Assembly (NCBI RefSeq): GCF_019400745.1
Contig: NZ_WJIB01000009.1
Coordinates: 267,100-331,099 of the forward strand
DNA length: 64,000 bases
Source of the DNA: Cohnella sp. CFH 77786
Lineage (GTDB): Bacteria; Bacillota; Bacilli; Paenibacillales; Paenibacillaceae
Direction: 5' to 3'
In this document: positions 54,304 to 63,630 of the stretch, one piece after another
How the letters are laid out: each line of letters begins with the position of its first letter
Numbering within the stretch: the stretch's first letter is position 1
The notes under the pieces: generated by a model
Databases searched by the model: none
Told to the model about the DNA's origin: nothing
The model's input: only the letters and a program-made list of their open reading frames with translations
Translations under genes and position numbers: made by a program

Positions 54304-54708
54304 ATGTACCGATGGCTTCTCGCCTTGATGATCATCGTACCCGCCGCGGAATTGTGGGGCATTATCCAAGTAGGGCATTGGATCGGGGGCTGGCAGACGT
54401 TCGGGCTGCTCCTGCTTACCGGCTTCGGAGGCGCGTGGCTGGCCCGGTCGGAAGGCCGCAAAGTATGGCTGGACGCCCAGAGGCAGCTGCAGTCCGGGCA
54501 AATGCCGGGCCGGGCTTTGCTGGACGGCTTGTGCGTGCTGGTCGGCGGCCTGCTGCTCATGATGCCCGGTTTCTTCACCGATCTCGTCGGCGTGACGTTA
54601 TTGCTTCCGATCACGCGTCCTCTCTACCGCCTTCTCTTATACGGATGGCTGGAACGCAAAATCCGTTCCGGCTCCTTGTCGATCCGCCGCGGACCGCGCC
54701 GTTGGTGA
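54304..54708 (+). CDS. fxsA: FxsA-family membrane protein
   Basis: The 134-residue product has the FxsA pattern: LLALMIIVPAAELWGIIQVGH, TFGLLLLTGFGGAWLARSEG, the RQLQSGQMPGRALLDGLCVLVGG loop, then LMMPGFFTDLVGVTLLLP. FxsA was first described as a multicopy suppressor of phage F exclusion; its usual role is unclear. ATG 54304 follows GGAGGT by seven bases. The C-terminus is basic and cytoplasmic. Confidence 0.9.
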   Translation: MYRWLLALMIIVPAAELWGIIQVGHWIGGWQTFGLLLLTGFGGAWLARSEGRKVWLDAQRQLQSGQMPGRALLDGLCVLVGGLLLMMPGFFTDLVGVTLLLPITRPLYRLLLYGWLERKIRSGSLSIRRGPRRW

Positions 54709-54752
54709 GTCGCCGTACCGATGAGCTTGACTGCCGTTTATCACGGGGCCAT

Positions 54753-54806
54753 TTTACATTCCGTTAACGAAACGAATACGTCCCATTTACATTCAGTAAA
54801 CATAAT
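54753..54806 (+). promoter_or_regulatory. Candidate PhoP-box array and -10 upstream of ppk
   Basis: Five hexamers related to TTTACA/TTAACA stand exactly 11 bases apart: TTTACA (54753), TTAACG (54764), AATACG (54775), TTTACA (54786) and TAAACA (54797). PhoP binds such direct repeats, one helical turn apart, in Bacillus. CATAAT at 54801-54806 could be the -10; no good -35 is present, as expected for a PhoP-activated promoter. Confidence 0.65.
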
Positions 54807-54869
54807 AGAAGGATGGAAATCCGCCCCACGAGCGCGGCGGAGGGAGAAGCAGATTAGGGGAGACAGAGG

Positions 54870-57026
54870 ATGAAGAGGGCTTTGTACCGTTCGGCTTCCA
54901 GGCACGGGAAGAAGTACATCAACCGGGATTTGAGCTGGATCGAATTCAATCGCCGCGTGCTGGAGGAGGCGGAAGATCCCTCGACCCCGCTCTTGGAGCG
55001 TTTGCAATTCCTGTCGATCACGGCCAGCAACCTCGACGAATTCATGGGCGTGCGCGTGGCCGGCTTGAAGGATCAACGCAAAGCGGGCCTTAACAAAACC
55101 GATTTTACCGGTTACACGCCCCAGGGACTGATCAAACGCATCATGAAACGGACGGAGCGTTTCGTCCGGGACCAGTACCGCACTTATCGGGAGCTCATGC
55201 GGCTGCTCAGCCGGGAAGGCGTGTCCATCGTCTCTTGGGACGAACTCTCTCCCACGCAGGGCGAAGCGCTCAAGACCTATTTTCAAGACATCGTTTACCC
55301 CGTCCTCACGCCGATGGCCGTAGACGTAAGCCGTCCGTTCCCTCTCGTTCACAGCCGGGAGGTCTATTTGGCCGTCGTGCTGAGGCCGCTCGTCCCCGAT
55401 CCCAAGAACGAAGACCGAACTTATTGCGCGATCGTGCAGGTGCCTTCGATCCTGCCCCGGGCGGTTCTTGTTCCCGGGCGGCGCAACAGCCGCAAGCAAT
55501 CGTATTTGCTGCTTGAGGATCTGATCAAACGGCACATCGGCCTCCTGTTCAGCGGGTATGCCACCGAAGCCGTCCACGCGTTCCGCGTAACGCGGAATTC
55601 CGATCTGACGCTGAACGAGGAAGAAGCCGAGGATCTCCTGCAGGAGCTCGAGAAGGAGCTTCGCAGGCGCCGCCGGGGGTTTCCCGTCCGCCTGGAAATC
55701 GAGAAGGGGATGCATCTGGACGCGCTGGAGCTGCTGAAGGACGAACTGGAGCTGGACGACGATCCGTACGAGATCGAAGGGCCGCTCGATTTGTCGTTCC
55801 TGTCCAAATTCGCCGGTTCGCTCGCCGGCTTCGATCATTTGCGCTACCCGAAAGCGGAGCCGGTTTATCCCGCGGAGTTCGACGACGAGGACGACATTCT
55901 GGCCGTCATCCGCGATCGCGACGTGCTCGTGTACCATCCTTACGAATCGTTCGAAGTCGTGAACGATTTTCTGATCGATGCCGCTGCGGATCCGGACGTG
56001 CTGGCGATCAAAATGACGCTGTACCGGGTGGACGCGCATTCCGTGCTCGTTCAGGCGTTAGTGAAAGCCGCGGAGTCTGGCAAGCAGGTGACCGTCGTCG
56101 TGGAGCTGAAAGCGCGGTTCGACGAGGAGCGCAACATCGCCTGGGCGCGGGTGCTGGAGAGGGCTGGCTGCCATGTCGTGTACGGGCTCGCAGGGCTGAA
56201 AACCCACGCGAAAGTCACGCTGGTCGTCCGCAGGGAAGACGGAACCTTGCGGCGGTACGTCCACGTCGGCACCGGCAATTACAACGAAAGCACGGCCAAG
56301 TTCTATACCGACGCGGGATTGTTCACTTGCCATCCCGATATCGGAGCGGACGCGTCGGCATTGTTCAACGAGATGACGGGGTATTCCACGCCTCACGACT
56401 GGAGAGCGTTCGCCGTGGCTCCGGACGCGCTTAAGCCGAAGTTGTTCGATCTCATTGACAGGGAGATCGAATATGCCCGGGCGGGACAGCCGGCGCGCAT
56501 TACCGCGAAGATGAACTCGCTGTCCAACCAAGCCATGATCGACAAGCTGTACGAGGCCTCGCAGGCCGGCGTGACGATCGAGCTCATTGTCCGCGGCGTC
56601 TGCTGCCTGCGTCCGGGAGTTCCGGGCCTCAGCGAGAATATCCGGATCATCAGCATCGTCGACCGTTTCCTGGAGCATTCGCGCATCCTCTCGGTGGCGG
56701 CCGGAGGGGAAGAGGAAGTGTACATCACCAGCGCCGACTGGATGACGCGGAACCTGACGCGCCGGGTGGAGGTCATGTGCCCGGTTTACGACCGCAGTCT
56801 GCGCGCGATGCTGCTCAACTTGCTGAGGATCAATCTGAGCGATAACGTCAAAGCGCGGGAATTGAAGCCGGGAGGCGGCTATGAGCGGGTGAAGGGCGAG
56901 CTCGCGCCGCTCCGCAGCCAGTTTGAGCTCGCGGATATTCCGCTGTGGAAAACGGTTGGAGAGTATTTGTACGGAACGACGGTTAACGAACGTGAAGCAC
57001 GGGGGTCAACCCCCAAATCTTCTTGA
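54870..57026 (+). CDS. ppk1: Polyphosphate kinase 1
   Basis: Ppk1 polymerises the gamma-phosphate of ATP into polyphosphate. The N-domain starts INRDLSWIEFNRRVLEEAEDP; the phospholipase-D-like catalytic part has KMTLYRVDAHSVLVQAL, VELKARFDEERNIAWARVLE, GLKTHAKVTLVVRRE with the catalytic His near residue 445, and GTGNYNESTAKFYTD. At 718 residues it is full length. ATG 54870 follows a purine-rich GGGGAGACAGAGG. Its 3' end overlaps the convergent ppx gene by 44 bases. PhoP control is suggested by the upstream boxes. Confidence 0.95.
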   Translation: MKRALYRSASRHGKKYINRDLSWIEFNRRVLEEAEDPSTPLLERLQFLSITASNLDEFMGVRVAGLKDQRKAGLNKTDFTGYTPQGLIKRIMKRTERFVRDQYRTYRELMRLLSREGVSIVSWDELSPTQGEALKTYFQDIVYPVLTPMAVDVSRPFPLVHSREVYLAVVLRPLVPDPKNEDRTYCAIVQVPSILPRAVLVPGRRNSRKQSYLLLEDLIKRHIGLLFSGYATEAVHAFRVTRNSDLTLNEEEAEDLLQELEKELRRRRRGFPVRLEIEKGMHLDALELLKDELELDDDPYEIEGPLDLSFLSKFAGSLAGFDHLRYPKAEPVYPAEFDDEDDILAVIRDRDVLVYHPYESFEVVNDFLIDAAADPDVLAIKMTLYRVDAHSVLVQALVKAAESGKQVTVVVELKARFDEERNIAWARVLERAGCHVVYGLAGLKTHAKVTLVVRREDGTLRRYVHVGTGNYNESTAKFYTDAGLFTCHPDIGADASALFNEMTGYSTPHDWRAFAVAPDALKPKLFDLIDREIEYARAGQPARITAKMNSLSNQAMIDKLYEASQAGVTIELIVRGVCCLRPGVPGLSENIRIISIVDRFLEHSRILSVAAGGEEEVYITSADWMTRNLTRRVEVMCPVYDRSLRAMLLNLLRINLSDNVKARELKPGGGYERVKGELAPLRSQFELADIPLWKTVGEYLYGTTVNEREARGSTPKSS

Positions 57027-58512
57027 AATCCTTGGCGAGCGAGTCGACCTCCATCCGTTCCATCGACAGGGAATGCTGCGCCTCCGCGGTCAGGACGAGT
57101 TTGCCCCGGCCCGCTTCGGCATGCAGGTTCCGGATGGATTGCGACTCGCTTCGGTCAAGCGCCGCCGCGAGCTGAAGGATAGAGCCGAGCCTGGCGATCG
57201 AGTCAAAGTCCTCGTCTTCCAGCATCGAACGGTAGGGATTCAGATTCCGCTTTAAGGCGTTCAGGCCCCGGAAGGAAGCAATCCCGGCCGTCAGCAGGAT
57301 TTCCCGGTGCGGCAGGCCGTACAAGTGCGTATGCATCAGCATGTAGAACGTATGGTCCGCGCAGTCGTTGAGATCGATCGCCGCCCCGATCTTGTACAGC
57401 CGCGCAGCCGCATCCAGCCAGACCTTGGCCCGACCGGGCAAGGTCTGGTCTTCGTTGAGGCGGTCCAGAACGGCGCACGCAAGCGCGCGGACCTGCTCCA
57501 GATGCTCCTGCGGCGCGGTGGGATACAGAGCGGTCAAGTTGCGAATGCTTTCTTCCAGTACCGGATTTTCCCTGTTTTCCTCCACCTTCGGGAGGCTTGT
57601 CTCAAAGAACAGACCGTCGCGGATGCCGGTTCCGCAAACGGCAAGCCGAGTGGAGCCCGTGTGCCGCATCACCGCCTTGAGAATGGCGAGTCCGGGAACG
57701 ATGACGTCGGCGCGGTCCTTCGACAGTCCCGGGAGCTTGCGCCGCGCGGCAACGGTCATGCCGGCAAGCTTATCCAAAGCGGAGGAGAGCTCCGCGTCCG
57801 ATTGTTCGAAACCGTGCACCTGGGGGAACGGATAATCCGTCTCCCGCTGCCGGAATTTCGCGAACGCCCGGGCGGTGCCGCCGAGTCCGATCAGCGGAAG
57901 CCCGGGATGGGAGGAAAGCCACTTTTTGGACGCCAGCAGCCGGTTCACGTCCCGCTCGATGCCCTCCAACGCGGAGGCGGGCACCGGTTCGTCTTCCAAA
58001 CCGTACAGGCTGGACATGTTCACGGAGCCGACCGGAAACGAAACGGCGCCTTCCTTCTTGCGGCCGCGCAGCAGCGTGATTTCCGTGCTTCCGCCGCCGA
58101 TGTCGACGACATAGCCGTCCGCCACGCCCAGCGTTCGGAGCATCGCTTGGCTGCCGTAATGCGCTTCTTCTTCCCCGGTGAGCACTTCGATGCGCAGACC
58201 GGTCGTCTCATGCAATCTCCGGATGACGTCCTCGCGGTTGCTTGCTGCGCGGACGGCCGCGGTGGCGACGGCCCGAATCCGCTGCGTTCCGTGCATCCTG
58301 CAGATGCGAAGATAATGATGGAGCACTTCGGTCAGCTCGGCCACGGCTTCGTCCGGAAGCCGTCCGTCCGGCAACAGCCTCCGGCTGAGGCGTGCGGCCC
58401 ACCGGCCTTGGTCCACGATCCGCCGAGCTCCGCCCGCGGACAAACGGAACACGGCGAGCCGCACCGTATTGGAGCCGATATCGATAATTCCGGTCGTTTG
58501 AGTCGAATCCAA
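56983..58512 (-). CDS. ppx: Exopolyphosphatase (Ppx/GppA family)
   Basis: The 509-residue protein carries GIIDIGSNTVRLAVFR and later VVDIGGGSTEITLL, the actin-like phosphate-binding loops of Ppx/GppA phosphatases, then GLGGTARAFAKF and a C-terminal HD-like helical region (LYKIGAAIDLNDCADHTFYMLMH). It removes terminal phosphate from polyphosphate, or hydrolyses pppGpp. TTG 58512 is preceded by GGAGGTG. The gene runs tail to tail into ppk1, so the two opposing activities are paired. A sigma-A promoter lies about 45 bases upstream. Confidence 0.92.
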   Translation of the reverse strand: MDSTQTTGIIDIGSNTVRLAVFRLSAGGARRIVDQGRWAARLSRRLLPDGRLPDEAVAELTEVLHHYLRICRMHGTQRIRAVATAAVRAASNREDVIRRLHETTGLRIEVLTGEEEAHYGSQAMLRTLGVADGYVVDIGGGSTEITLLRGRKKEGAVSFPVGSVNMSSLYGLEDEPVPASALEGIERDVNRLLASKKWLSSHPGLPLIGLGGTARAFAKFRQRETDYPFPQVHGFEQSDAELSSALDKLAGMTVAARRKLPGLSKDRADVIVPGLAILKAVMRHTGSTRLAVCGTGIRDGLFFETSLPKVEENRENPVLEESIRNLTALYPTAPQEHLEQVRALACAVLDRLNEDQTLPGRAKVWLDAAARLYKIGAAIDLNDCADHTFYMLMHTHLYGLPHREILLTAGIASFRGLNALKRNLNPYRSMLEDEDFDSIARLGSILQLAAALDRSESQSIRNLHAEAGRGKLVLTAEAQHSLSMERMEVDSLAKDFKKIWGLTPVLHVR

Positions 58513-58553
58513 AAGGACACCTCCGAACGGGATGGATAAACAGTATAAGGCCT

Positions 58554-58582
58554 ATTGTATCATTGCCGCGGGTTCGGGTAAA
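58554..58582 (-). promoter_or_regulatory. Promoter of ppx
   Basis: On the minus strand TTTACC (58582-58577), 17 bases, then TACAAT (58559-58554). The rest of the 305-base gap before citZ holds no gene; a citZ promoter is not obvious. Confidence 0.6.
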
Positions 58583-58817
58583 AGAACCTTTATGGTGCCG
58601 ATAAAACATTTTGATGCGGCGTTCGGTTTCTTTCGATCCGAAAATCGTTTATCATGGAAAAAGGACTGAAAACATAGGAATATTTGCGTTTTGCGCGGTT
58701 TTTCGGAGTCTGGCGTCGTCTGGGCTCCCGCGCGGGCGGGAATCCTCCCCCGATCCGGCGGTTCCAACGATCTTTCCGCCGGCTTCGGCATTAACCGGAT
58801 AAAGGAGAGAGATAACC

Positions 58818-59933
58818 ATGACGGCTACCAAAGGTTTGGAAGGCATCGTCGCCGCTTCCTCGTCGATCAGCTCCATCATCGACGGCGTGCTGACGTATCG
58901 CGGCATCAACATCGACGAATTGGCGGAAAAGGCGTCCTTCGAAGAGGTCGCTTATTTGCTCTGGCACGGCAAACTCCCCACGAAAGCGGAATTGGACGGT
59001 TTGATTGCCCAACTGGGCGATTATGCGGCCATTCCGTCCGAGGTCATCTCCGGCATTCGCTTGTTCCCGAAAGGAAGCAACTCCATGGCGGCGCTCCGCT
59101 CGGCCGTCTCCAGCCTTGCCTTGTACGACAAAGAAGCGGACAACATGAACCGGGACGCGAATTTTCTCAAGGCGGTCAAGCTGCAAGCGCAGCTGCCGAC
59201 GATCGTGGCCGCTTACGCCCGCATCCGCGAAGGCAAAGAGCCGGTCGCGCCGAAGAAAGGCGTCGGCATCGCGCACAATTTCCTCTACATGTTGACGGGG
59301 GAAGAGCCGGCCGATGTTGCCGTGCAAGCGATGGACAAGGCACTCGTGCTTCATGCGGACCATGAGCTGAACGCTTCCACCTTCGCCGCCCGCGTCACGG
59401 TGGCGACGCTGTCGGACATTTATTCCGGCGTCACCTCCGCGATCGGCGCCCTCAAGGGACCGCTGCACGGCGGCGCCAACGAAGCGGTCATGATCATGCT
59501 CGACGAAATCGGTTCTCCGGCGAACGTCGAATCTTACATCCAGAACAAGCTGAACAATAAAGAGAAAATCATGGGCTTCGGCCATCGGGTATACCGGAAC
59601 GGCGACCCGCGGGCCAAACATCTGCAGGCGATGTCCCGTCAGCTCGGCGAGCTGAAGGGCAACATGACCCTGTACAATATGTCCGTGCAAATCGAAGAGC
59701 TCGTCACCGGGCAGAAGGGACTGAAGCCGAACGTCGACTTCTACTCCGCTTCGTGCTACACGATGCTCGGCATTCCGCGCGACCTGTTCACGCCGATTTT
59801 CGCGATCAGCCGGGTGTCCGGCTGGACGGCCCATATTCTCGAGCAATACGACGACAACCGGCTGATCCGTCCCCGCGCGGAGTACGTCGGTCCGGTCGAC
59901 CAGCACTACGTGCCGATTTCCCAGAGGGGTTAA
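58818..59933 (+). CDS. citZ: Citrate synthase
   Basis: It condenses acetyl-CoA with oxaloacetate at the entry of the TCA cycle. Catalytic and binding residues are visible: His182 in HADHELNAS, His217 in GPLHGGANEAV and His256 in GFGHRVY. The 371-residue length is that of the type I dimeric bacterial enzyme. ATG 58818 follows AAAGGAGAGAG. It is the first of citZ-icd-mdh, in the order usual for Bacillales. Two weak hairpins lie between it and icd. Confidence 0.97.
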   Translation: MTATKGLEGIVAASSSISSIIDGVLTYRGINIDELAEKASFEEVAYLLWHGKLPTKAELDGLIAQLGDYAAIPSEVISGIRLFPKGSNSMAALRSAVSSLALYDKEADNMNRDANFLKAVKLQAQLPTIVAAYARIREGKEPVAPKKGVGIAHNFLYMLTGEEPADVAVQAMDKALVLHADHELNASTFAARVTVATLSDIYSGVTSAIGALKGPLHGGANEAVMIMLDEIGSPANVESYIQNKLNNKEKIMGFGHRVYRNGDPRAKHLQAMSRQLGELKGNMTLYNMSVQIEELVTGQKGLKPNVDFYSASCYTMLGIPRDLFTPIFAISRVSGWTAHILEQYDDNRLIRPRAEYVGPVDQHYVPISQRG

Positions 59934-60015
59934 TTCCAAGGCGCTCGTACCGGCGGTCCGACTTCTGTCACTTCCGGCAGAGGCGCGGAACGCCGGTTTC
60001 TTGGTGAATCCGTAA

Positions 60016-60120
60016 GTACTCGATCTACGAGTACCGATCCGATTCCCTTCGAATCGAACGTCTATCCGTCCAAGTAATAACGATTTCGTCGTCCCACTGT
60101 CAACAGAGAAAGTCGTTTTT
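60016..60120 (+). terminator. Hairpins between citZ and icd
   Basis: GTACTCG at 60016-60022 pairs perfectly with CGAGTAC at 60028-60034, without a T-run. A second, weaker pairing (AACGA near 60078 with TCGTT near 60113) is followed by TTTTTAA. Partial termination or processing is possible; the 297-base gap holds no gene. Confidence 0.4.
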
Positions 60121-60230
60121 AACGAGATCATATCAGAAATTTATAGGCGTGGAACTTATAAATCCTGAATGATCGATAAGGGACGGCGCAGCCATTGTCC
60201 TTACGAAAAATCGAATGGAGGCATTTTCGC

Positions 60231-61523
60231 ATGAAACTTGAAAAATTCGCTGCACCCGCATCCGGACAACCCATTACGGTGACGAACGGCGTTCTGAACG
60301 TCCCGAACAATCCGATCATCCCCTTCATAGAAGGCGACGGCACCGGCCGCGACATCTGGCGCGCATCGCAGCGCGTTCTGGACGCGGCTGTCGAGAAAGC
60401 TTACAAAGGCGAGAAGAAAATCGCCTGGTACGAAGTGTTCGCCGGGGAGAAAGCGTTCAATACTTACGGCGAGTGGCTTCCGGCCGACACGCTGACCGCG
60501 ATCCGCGAGTACATCATCGCCATCAAGGGACCGCTCACCACGCCGATCGGCGGCGGCATCCGCTCCCTGAACGTGGCGCTCCGCCAGGAGCTTGACCTGT
60601 ACGTCTGCCTGCGTCCCGTACGTTATTTCCAAGGCGTGCCTTCCCCGGTCAAACGTCCCGAGCTCGTCGACATGGTTATTTTCCGCGAGAACACGGAAGA
60701 CATCTACGCCGGCATCGAGTACCAAGCGGAGTCGGCCGACGCGAAGAAAGTGATCGAGTTCCTGCAGAAGGAAATGGGCGTCAAGAAGATCCGTTTCCCG
60801 GAAACGTCCGGCATCGGCATCAAGCCGGTTTCCTCCGACGGCTCGAAACGCCTCGTCCGCGCGGCGATCGAATACGCGGTCAAGCACAAGCGCAAATCCG
60901 TCACCATCGTGCATAAAGGCAACATCATGAAGTTCACGGAAGGCGCGTTCAAAAACTGGGGCTACGAAGTGGCCGAAACCGAGTTCGCGGACCAAACCTT
61001 CACCTGGGGACAATACGACAAAATCAAGGCCGAGCAAGGCGAAGAAGCGGCGAACGCGGCCCAGAAGGCTGCCCTGGACGCCGGCAAAATCCTCGTGAAG
61101 GACGCCATCGCCGACATCGCATTGCAGCAAGTGCTGACGCGTCCGACCGACTTCGACGTCATCGCGACGTTGAACCTGAACGGCGACTACCTGTCCGACG
61201 CCTTGGCCGCTCAAGTCGGCGGCATCGGCATCGCGCCGGGCGCCAACATCAACTACGTGACCGGGCATGCCATTTTCGAAGCGACCCACGGCACGGCTCC
61301 GAAATACGCGGACAAAGACGTCGTGAACCCGGGCTCCGTCATCCTGTCCGGCGTCATGATGTTCGAGCATCTGGGCTGGCTGGAAGCGGCGGATCTGATC
61401 TACAAAGGGATGGAAACGTCCATCAACAACAAAACGGTGACCTACGACTTCGCCCGCTTGATGGAAGGCGCCACCGAGGTCAAATGCTCTGCGTTCGCGG
61501 ATCAAATTATCAATAACATGTAA
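60231..61523 (+). CDS. icd: Isocitrate dehydrogenase, NADP-dependent
   Basis: It decarboxylates isocitrate to 2-oxoglutarate. The 430-residue product has [14 protein letters not shown], the substrate segment [22 protein letters not shown] (here in two overlapping parts, [12 protein letters not shown] and [10 protein letters not shown]), [14 protein letters not shown] and [19 protein letters not shown], where the cofactor pocket lies. ATG 60231 follows GGAGG by nine bases. The stop codon TAA is itself the first base triplet of a three-copy 20-bp repeat. Confidence 0.97.
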   Translation: MKLEKFAAPASGQPITVTNGVLNVPNNPIIPFIEGDGTGRDIWRASQRVLDAAVEKAYKGEKKIAWYEVFAGEKAFNTYGEWLPADTLTAIREYIIAIKGPLTTPIGGGIRSLNVALRQELDLYVCLRPVRYFQGVPSPVKRPELVDMVIFRENTEDIYAGIEYQAESADAKKVIEFLQKEMGVKKIRFPETSGIGIKPVSSDGSKRLVRAAIEYAVKHKRKSVTIVHKGNIMKFTEGAFKNWGYEVAETEFADQTFTWGQYDKIKAEQGEEAANAAQKAALDAGKILVKDAIADIALQQVLTRPTDFDVIATLNLNGDYLSDALAAQVGGIGIAPGANINYVTGHAIFEATHGTAPKYADKDVVNPGSVILSGVMMFEHLGWLEAADLIYKGMETSINNKTVTYDFARLMEGATEVKCSAFADQIINNM

Positions 61524-61580
61524 GGGATTCGCCCACCTCCTAAGGGATTCGCCCACCCCCTAAGGGATTCGCCCACCCCC
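61521..61580. repeat. Three 20-bp direct repeats starting at the icd stop codon
   Basis: TAAGGGATTCGCCCACCYCC occurs at 61521, 61541 and 61561, nearly identical, and a fourth copy begins (TAAG at 61581). The first three bases are the icd stop. Each unit would carry the same stop codon in frame, since 20 is not a multiple of three this repeats in all three frames. Confidence 0.9.
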
Positions 61581-61585
61581 TAAGT

Positions 61586-61607
61586 CCCCCTCCCGCCTGG
61601 GAGGGGG
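61586..61607 (+). terminator. GC-rich hairpin after icd
   Basis: CCCCCTCCC at 61586-61594 pairs perfectly with GGGAGGGGG at 61599-61607 around a four-base loop. No T-run follows, so it may protect the 3' end rather than terminate. Confidence 0.5.
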
Positions 61608-61717
61608 ATTCCGAGGCGCTCCGCCCTCTGGACACCCGGACTGAAAGACTCGACGTTCGGGAGACGAAGAAGGAGCTGAGGGGGTGCGGTGAGGTTTGGG
61701 AGTGCGTAGGTTTGGGA

Positions 61718-62156
61718 CGTCAACGGTTGCCGCTTCGCTTAACCTTGTTGACGTGAAGAACGTATATCGTCAACGGTTGCCGCTTCGCTTAACCTTGCTG
61801 ACGTGAAGAACGTATATCGTCAACGGTTGCCGCTTCGCTTAACCTTGCTGACGTGAAGAACATTGTACCGTCAACGGTTGCCGCTTCGCTAACCTTGTCG
61901 ACGTGAAGAACGTATATCGTCAACGGTTGCCGCTTCGCTTAACCTTGTTGACGTGAAGAACGTATATCGTCAACGGTTGCCGCTTCGCTTAACCTTGTTG
62001 ACGTGAAGAACGTATATCGTCAACGGTTACCGCTTCGCTTAACCTTGTTGACGTAAATCGCATAGACAGTCAACGGATTACTGCTGCGCATAACCTTGTT
62101 GACGAACGAATCAGGTGCCCCGTCAACGGTTATCGCTTCGCTTAACCTTGCTGACG
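61718..62156. repeat. Nine-copy array of 36-bp hairpins, 50-bp period
   Basis: Each unit begins CGTCAACGGTT and ends AACCTTGTTGACG; the ends are complementary (CGTCAAC with GTTGACG, GGTT with AACC), with GCCGCTTCGCTT as the loop. The CAAC of the units starts at 61721, 61771, 61821, 61872, 61921, 61971, 62021, 62071 and 62124. The 14-base spacer is usually TGAAGAACGTATAT. The last two copies are the most diverged. The array fills most of the 697-base gap between icd and mdh. Confidence 0.95.
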
Positions 62157-62220
62157 GGGATTACTTGTATTAGATGCTGGCAATAATATTGCGGTTACAT
62201 TCAAGGAGGGAAATCAAGAA

Positions 62221-63165
62221 ATGGCCATTAAGCGTGCGAAGATTACGGTAATCGGGGCAGGGTTCACGGGAGCTACGACGGCGCTCATGCTGGCGCAGAA
62301 GGAGCTGGGGGATGTCGTTCTGCTCGATATCCCGCAGTTGGAGAACCCGACGAAAGGCAAGGCGCTCGACATGCTCGAGTCCACGCCGGTCCAAGGAGTT
62401 GACGCCCGAATCGTCGGCACGTCGAATTACGCGGATTCCGCGAATTCCGACGTCGTCATCATCACGGCGGGGATCGCGCGCAAGCCCGGCATGAGCCGCG
62501 ACGATCTCGTCAATACGAACGCGGGGATCGTCAAATCCGTCTGCGAGCAAGTGAAGGCGACGAGCCCGAATGCTTACGTCATCATCCTGTCCAACCCGGT
62601 CGACGCGATGACATACGTGGCCTACAAGGCGCTTGGTTTCCCGAAAAACCGCGTCATCGGCCAATCCGGCGTGCTCGACACGGCGCGTTACAACACGTTC
62701 CTGGCCGAAGCCCTGAACGTATCGGTTGAAGACGTGCGCGGGGTCGTGCTCGGCGGCCACGGCGACGACATGGTACCGCTCGTCCGCTATACGACGATTG
62801 GAGGTATCCCGGTCGAGAAGCTGCTCCCCAAGGAGCGGATTGACGCCATTGTTCAGCGTACCCGCGTAGGAGGCGGAGAGATCGTCAATCTGCTCGGCAA
62901 CGGCAGCGCCTACTATGCGCCGGCGGCATCGCTCGTTCAGATGACGGAAGCGATCCTGAAGGACAAGAAGCGCATCCTTCCGGTCATTGCGCTGCTGCAA
63001 GGCGAATACGGCTATGATAACCTGTTCATGGGCGTGCTGGCCGTACTCGGCGGCGACGGCATCGAGAAAATCATCGAAATCGATTTGACCGCGGAAGAGA
63101 AAGCGGCGCTGGAGAAGTCCGCACAATCCGTCCGCAACGTCATCAAAATCGTCGAGAACGCCTGA
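62221..63165 (+). CDS. mdh: Malate dehydrogenase
   Basis: It oxidises malate to oxaloacetate with NAD. The 314-residue product has the nucleotide loop [15 protein letters not shown], substrate Arg87 and Arg93 ([11 protein letters not shown]), [13 protein letters not shown] and the catalytic His180 in [10 protein letters not shown], typical of the LDH-like MDH of Firmicutes. ATG 62221 follows AAGGAGGG. The hairpin array lies just upstream, so its expression may be separate from icd. A strong terminator follows. Confidence 0.97.
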   Translation: MAIKRAKITVIGAGFTGATTALMLAQKELGDVVLLDIPQLENPTKGKALDMLESTPVQGVDARIVGTSNYADSANSDVVIITAGIARKPGMSRDDLVNTNAGIVKSVCEQVKATSPNAYVIILSNPVDAMTYVAYKALGFPKNRVIGQSGVLDTARYNTFLAEALNVSVEDVRGVVLGGHGDDMVPLVRYTTIGGIPVEKLLPKERIDAIVQRTRVGGGEIVNLLGNGSAYYAPAASLVQMTEAILKDKKRILPVIALLQGEYGYDNLFMGVLAVLGGDGIEKIIEIDLTAEEKAALEKSAQSVRNVIKIVENA

Positions 63166-63201
63166 TCGCACCTGGATCGTTAAAGCGTTCCGGTTCCCCT
63201 C

Positions 63202-63245
63202 AACGCTCCGGCTCCGATCGAATCGCGGGCCGGAGCGTTTTTTTG
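63202..63245 (+). terminator. Terminator of mdh
   Basis: AACGCTCCGG at 63202-63211 pairs perfectly with CCGGAGCGTT at 63230-63239, followed by a T-run. Confidence 0.9.
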
Positions 63246-63343
63246 GCGTATATTGGGGATTGCGAGGACAAGCATCCAATCAATTCACGGGGTTGTCCCG
63301 TATATTGCATTGCTTCCCATTTTTCAACAGAGGTGATGCTACC

Positions 63344-63571
63344 GTGTCAGATTGTCAATGTCCGCAATGCCAGCAGCAGACGGTCGTCGACCCGCCCCAA
63401 TACGTGTATCAAGATTACTACCACCCTCAACCGGTAACCGTCGTCCACCCGATCCAAGTCATCCGCCGGCATCATTGCGTTCCCTGCCCCCAGCATGTCT
63501 ACGCGTATGGGGAACAAGACGTATGGTGCTCAAGCGTCGAGAATCGGCGCAAGCGTTCGTCCCGCAAATAA
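63344..63571 (+). CDS. CotD-like small spore-coat protein
   Basis: The 75-residue product (SDCQCPQCQQQTVVDPP, HPQPVTVVHPIQVIRRHH, then CVPCPQHVYAYGEQ) is rich in Cys, His, Pro, Gln and Tyr, the composition and His-Pro pattern of CotD-like inner-coat proteins. It ends in a basic stretch (NRRKRSSRK). GTG 63344 follows AGAGGTGAT by about seven bases; an earlier in-frame start exists without a ribosome site. GerE regulates cotD in Bacillus, and gerE is in this window. The family call is likely but not certain. Confidence 0.6.
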   Translation: MSDCQCPQCQQQTVVDPPQYVYQDYYHPQPVTVVHPIQVIRRHHCVPCPQHVYAYGEQDVWCSSVENRRKRSSRK

Positions 63572-63594
63572 TTCGGAAGCGTGCGCCTATCCTT

Positions 63595-63625
63595 AAGCCT
63601 TGGCCCTATAGCCAGGGCTTATTTT
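63595..63625 (+). terminator. Terminator after the CotD-like gene
   Basis: AAGCCTTGG at 63595-63603 pairs, with one mismatch, with CCAGGGCTT at 63612-63620, followed by ATTTTCTTTTT. Confidence 0.65.
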
Positions 63626-63630
63626 CTTTT

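Noticed and set aside
61718..62156. CRISPR array
   Set aside because: The regular repeat-spacer look is misleading: the spacers are short (about 14 bases) and nearly identical, the units are hairpins, and no cas gene is near.
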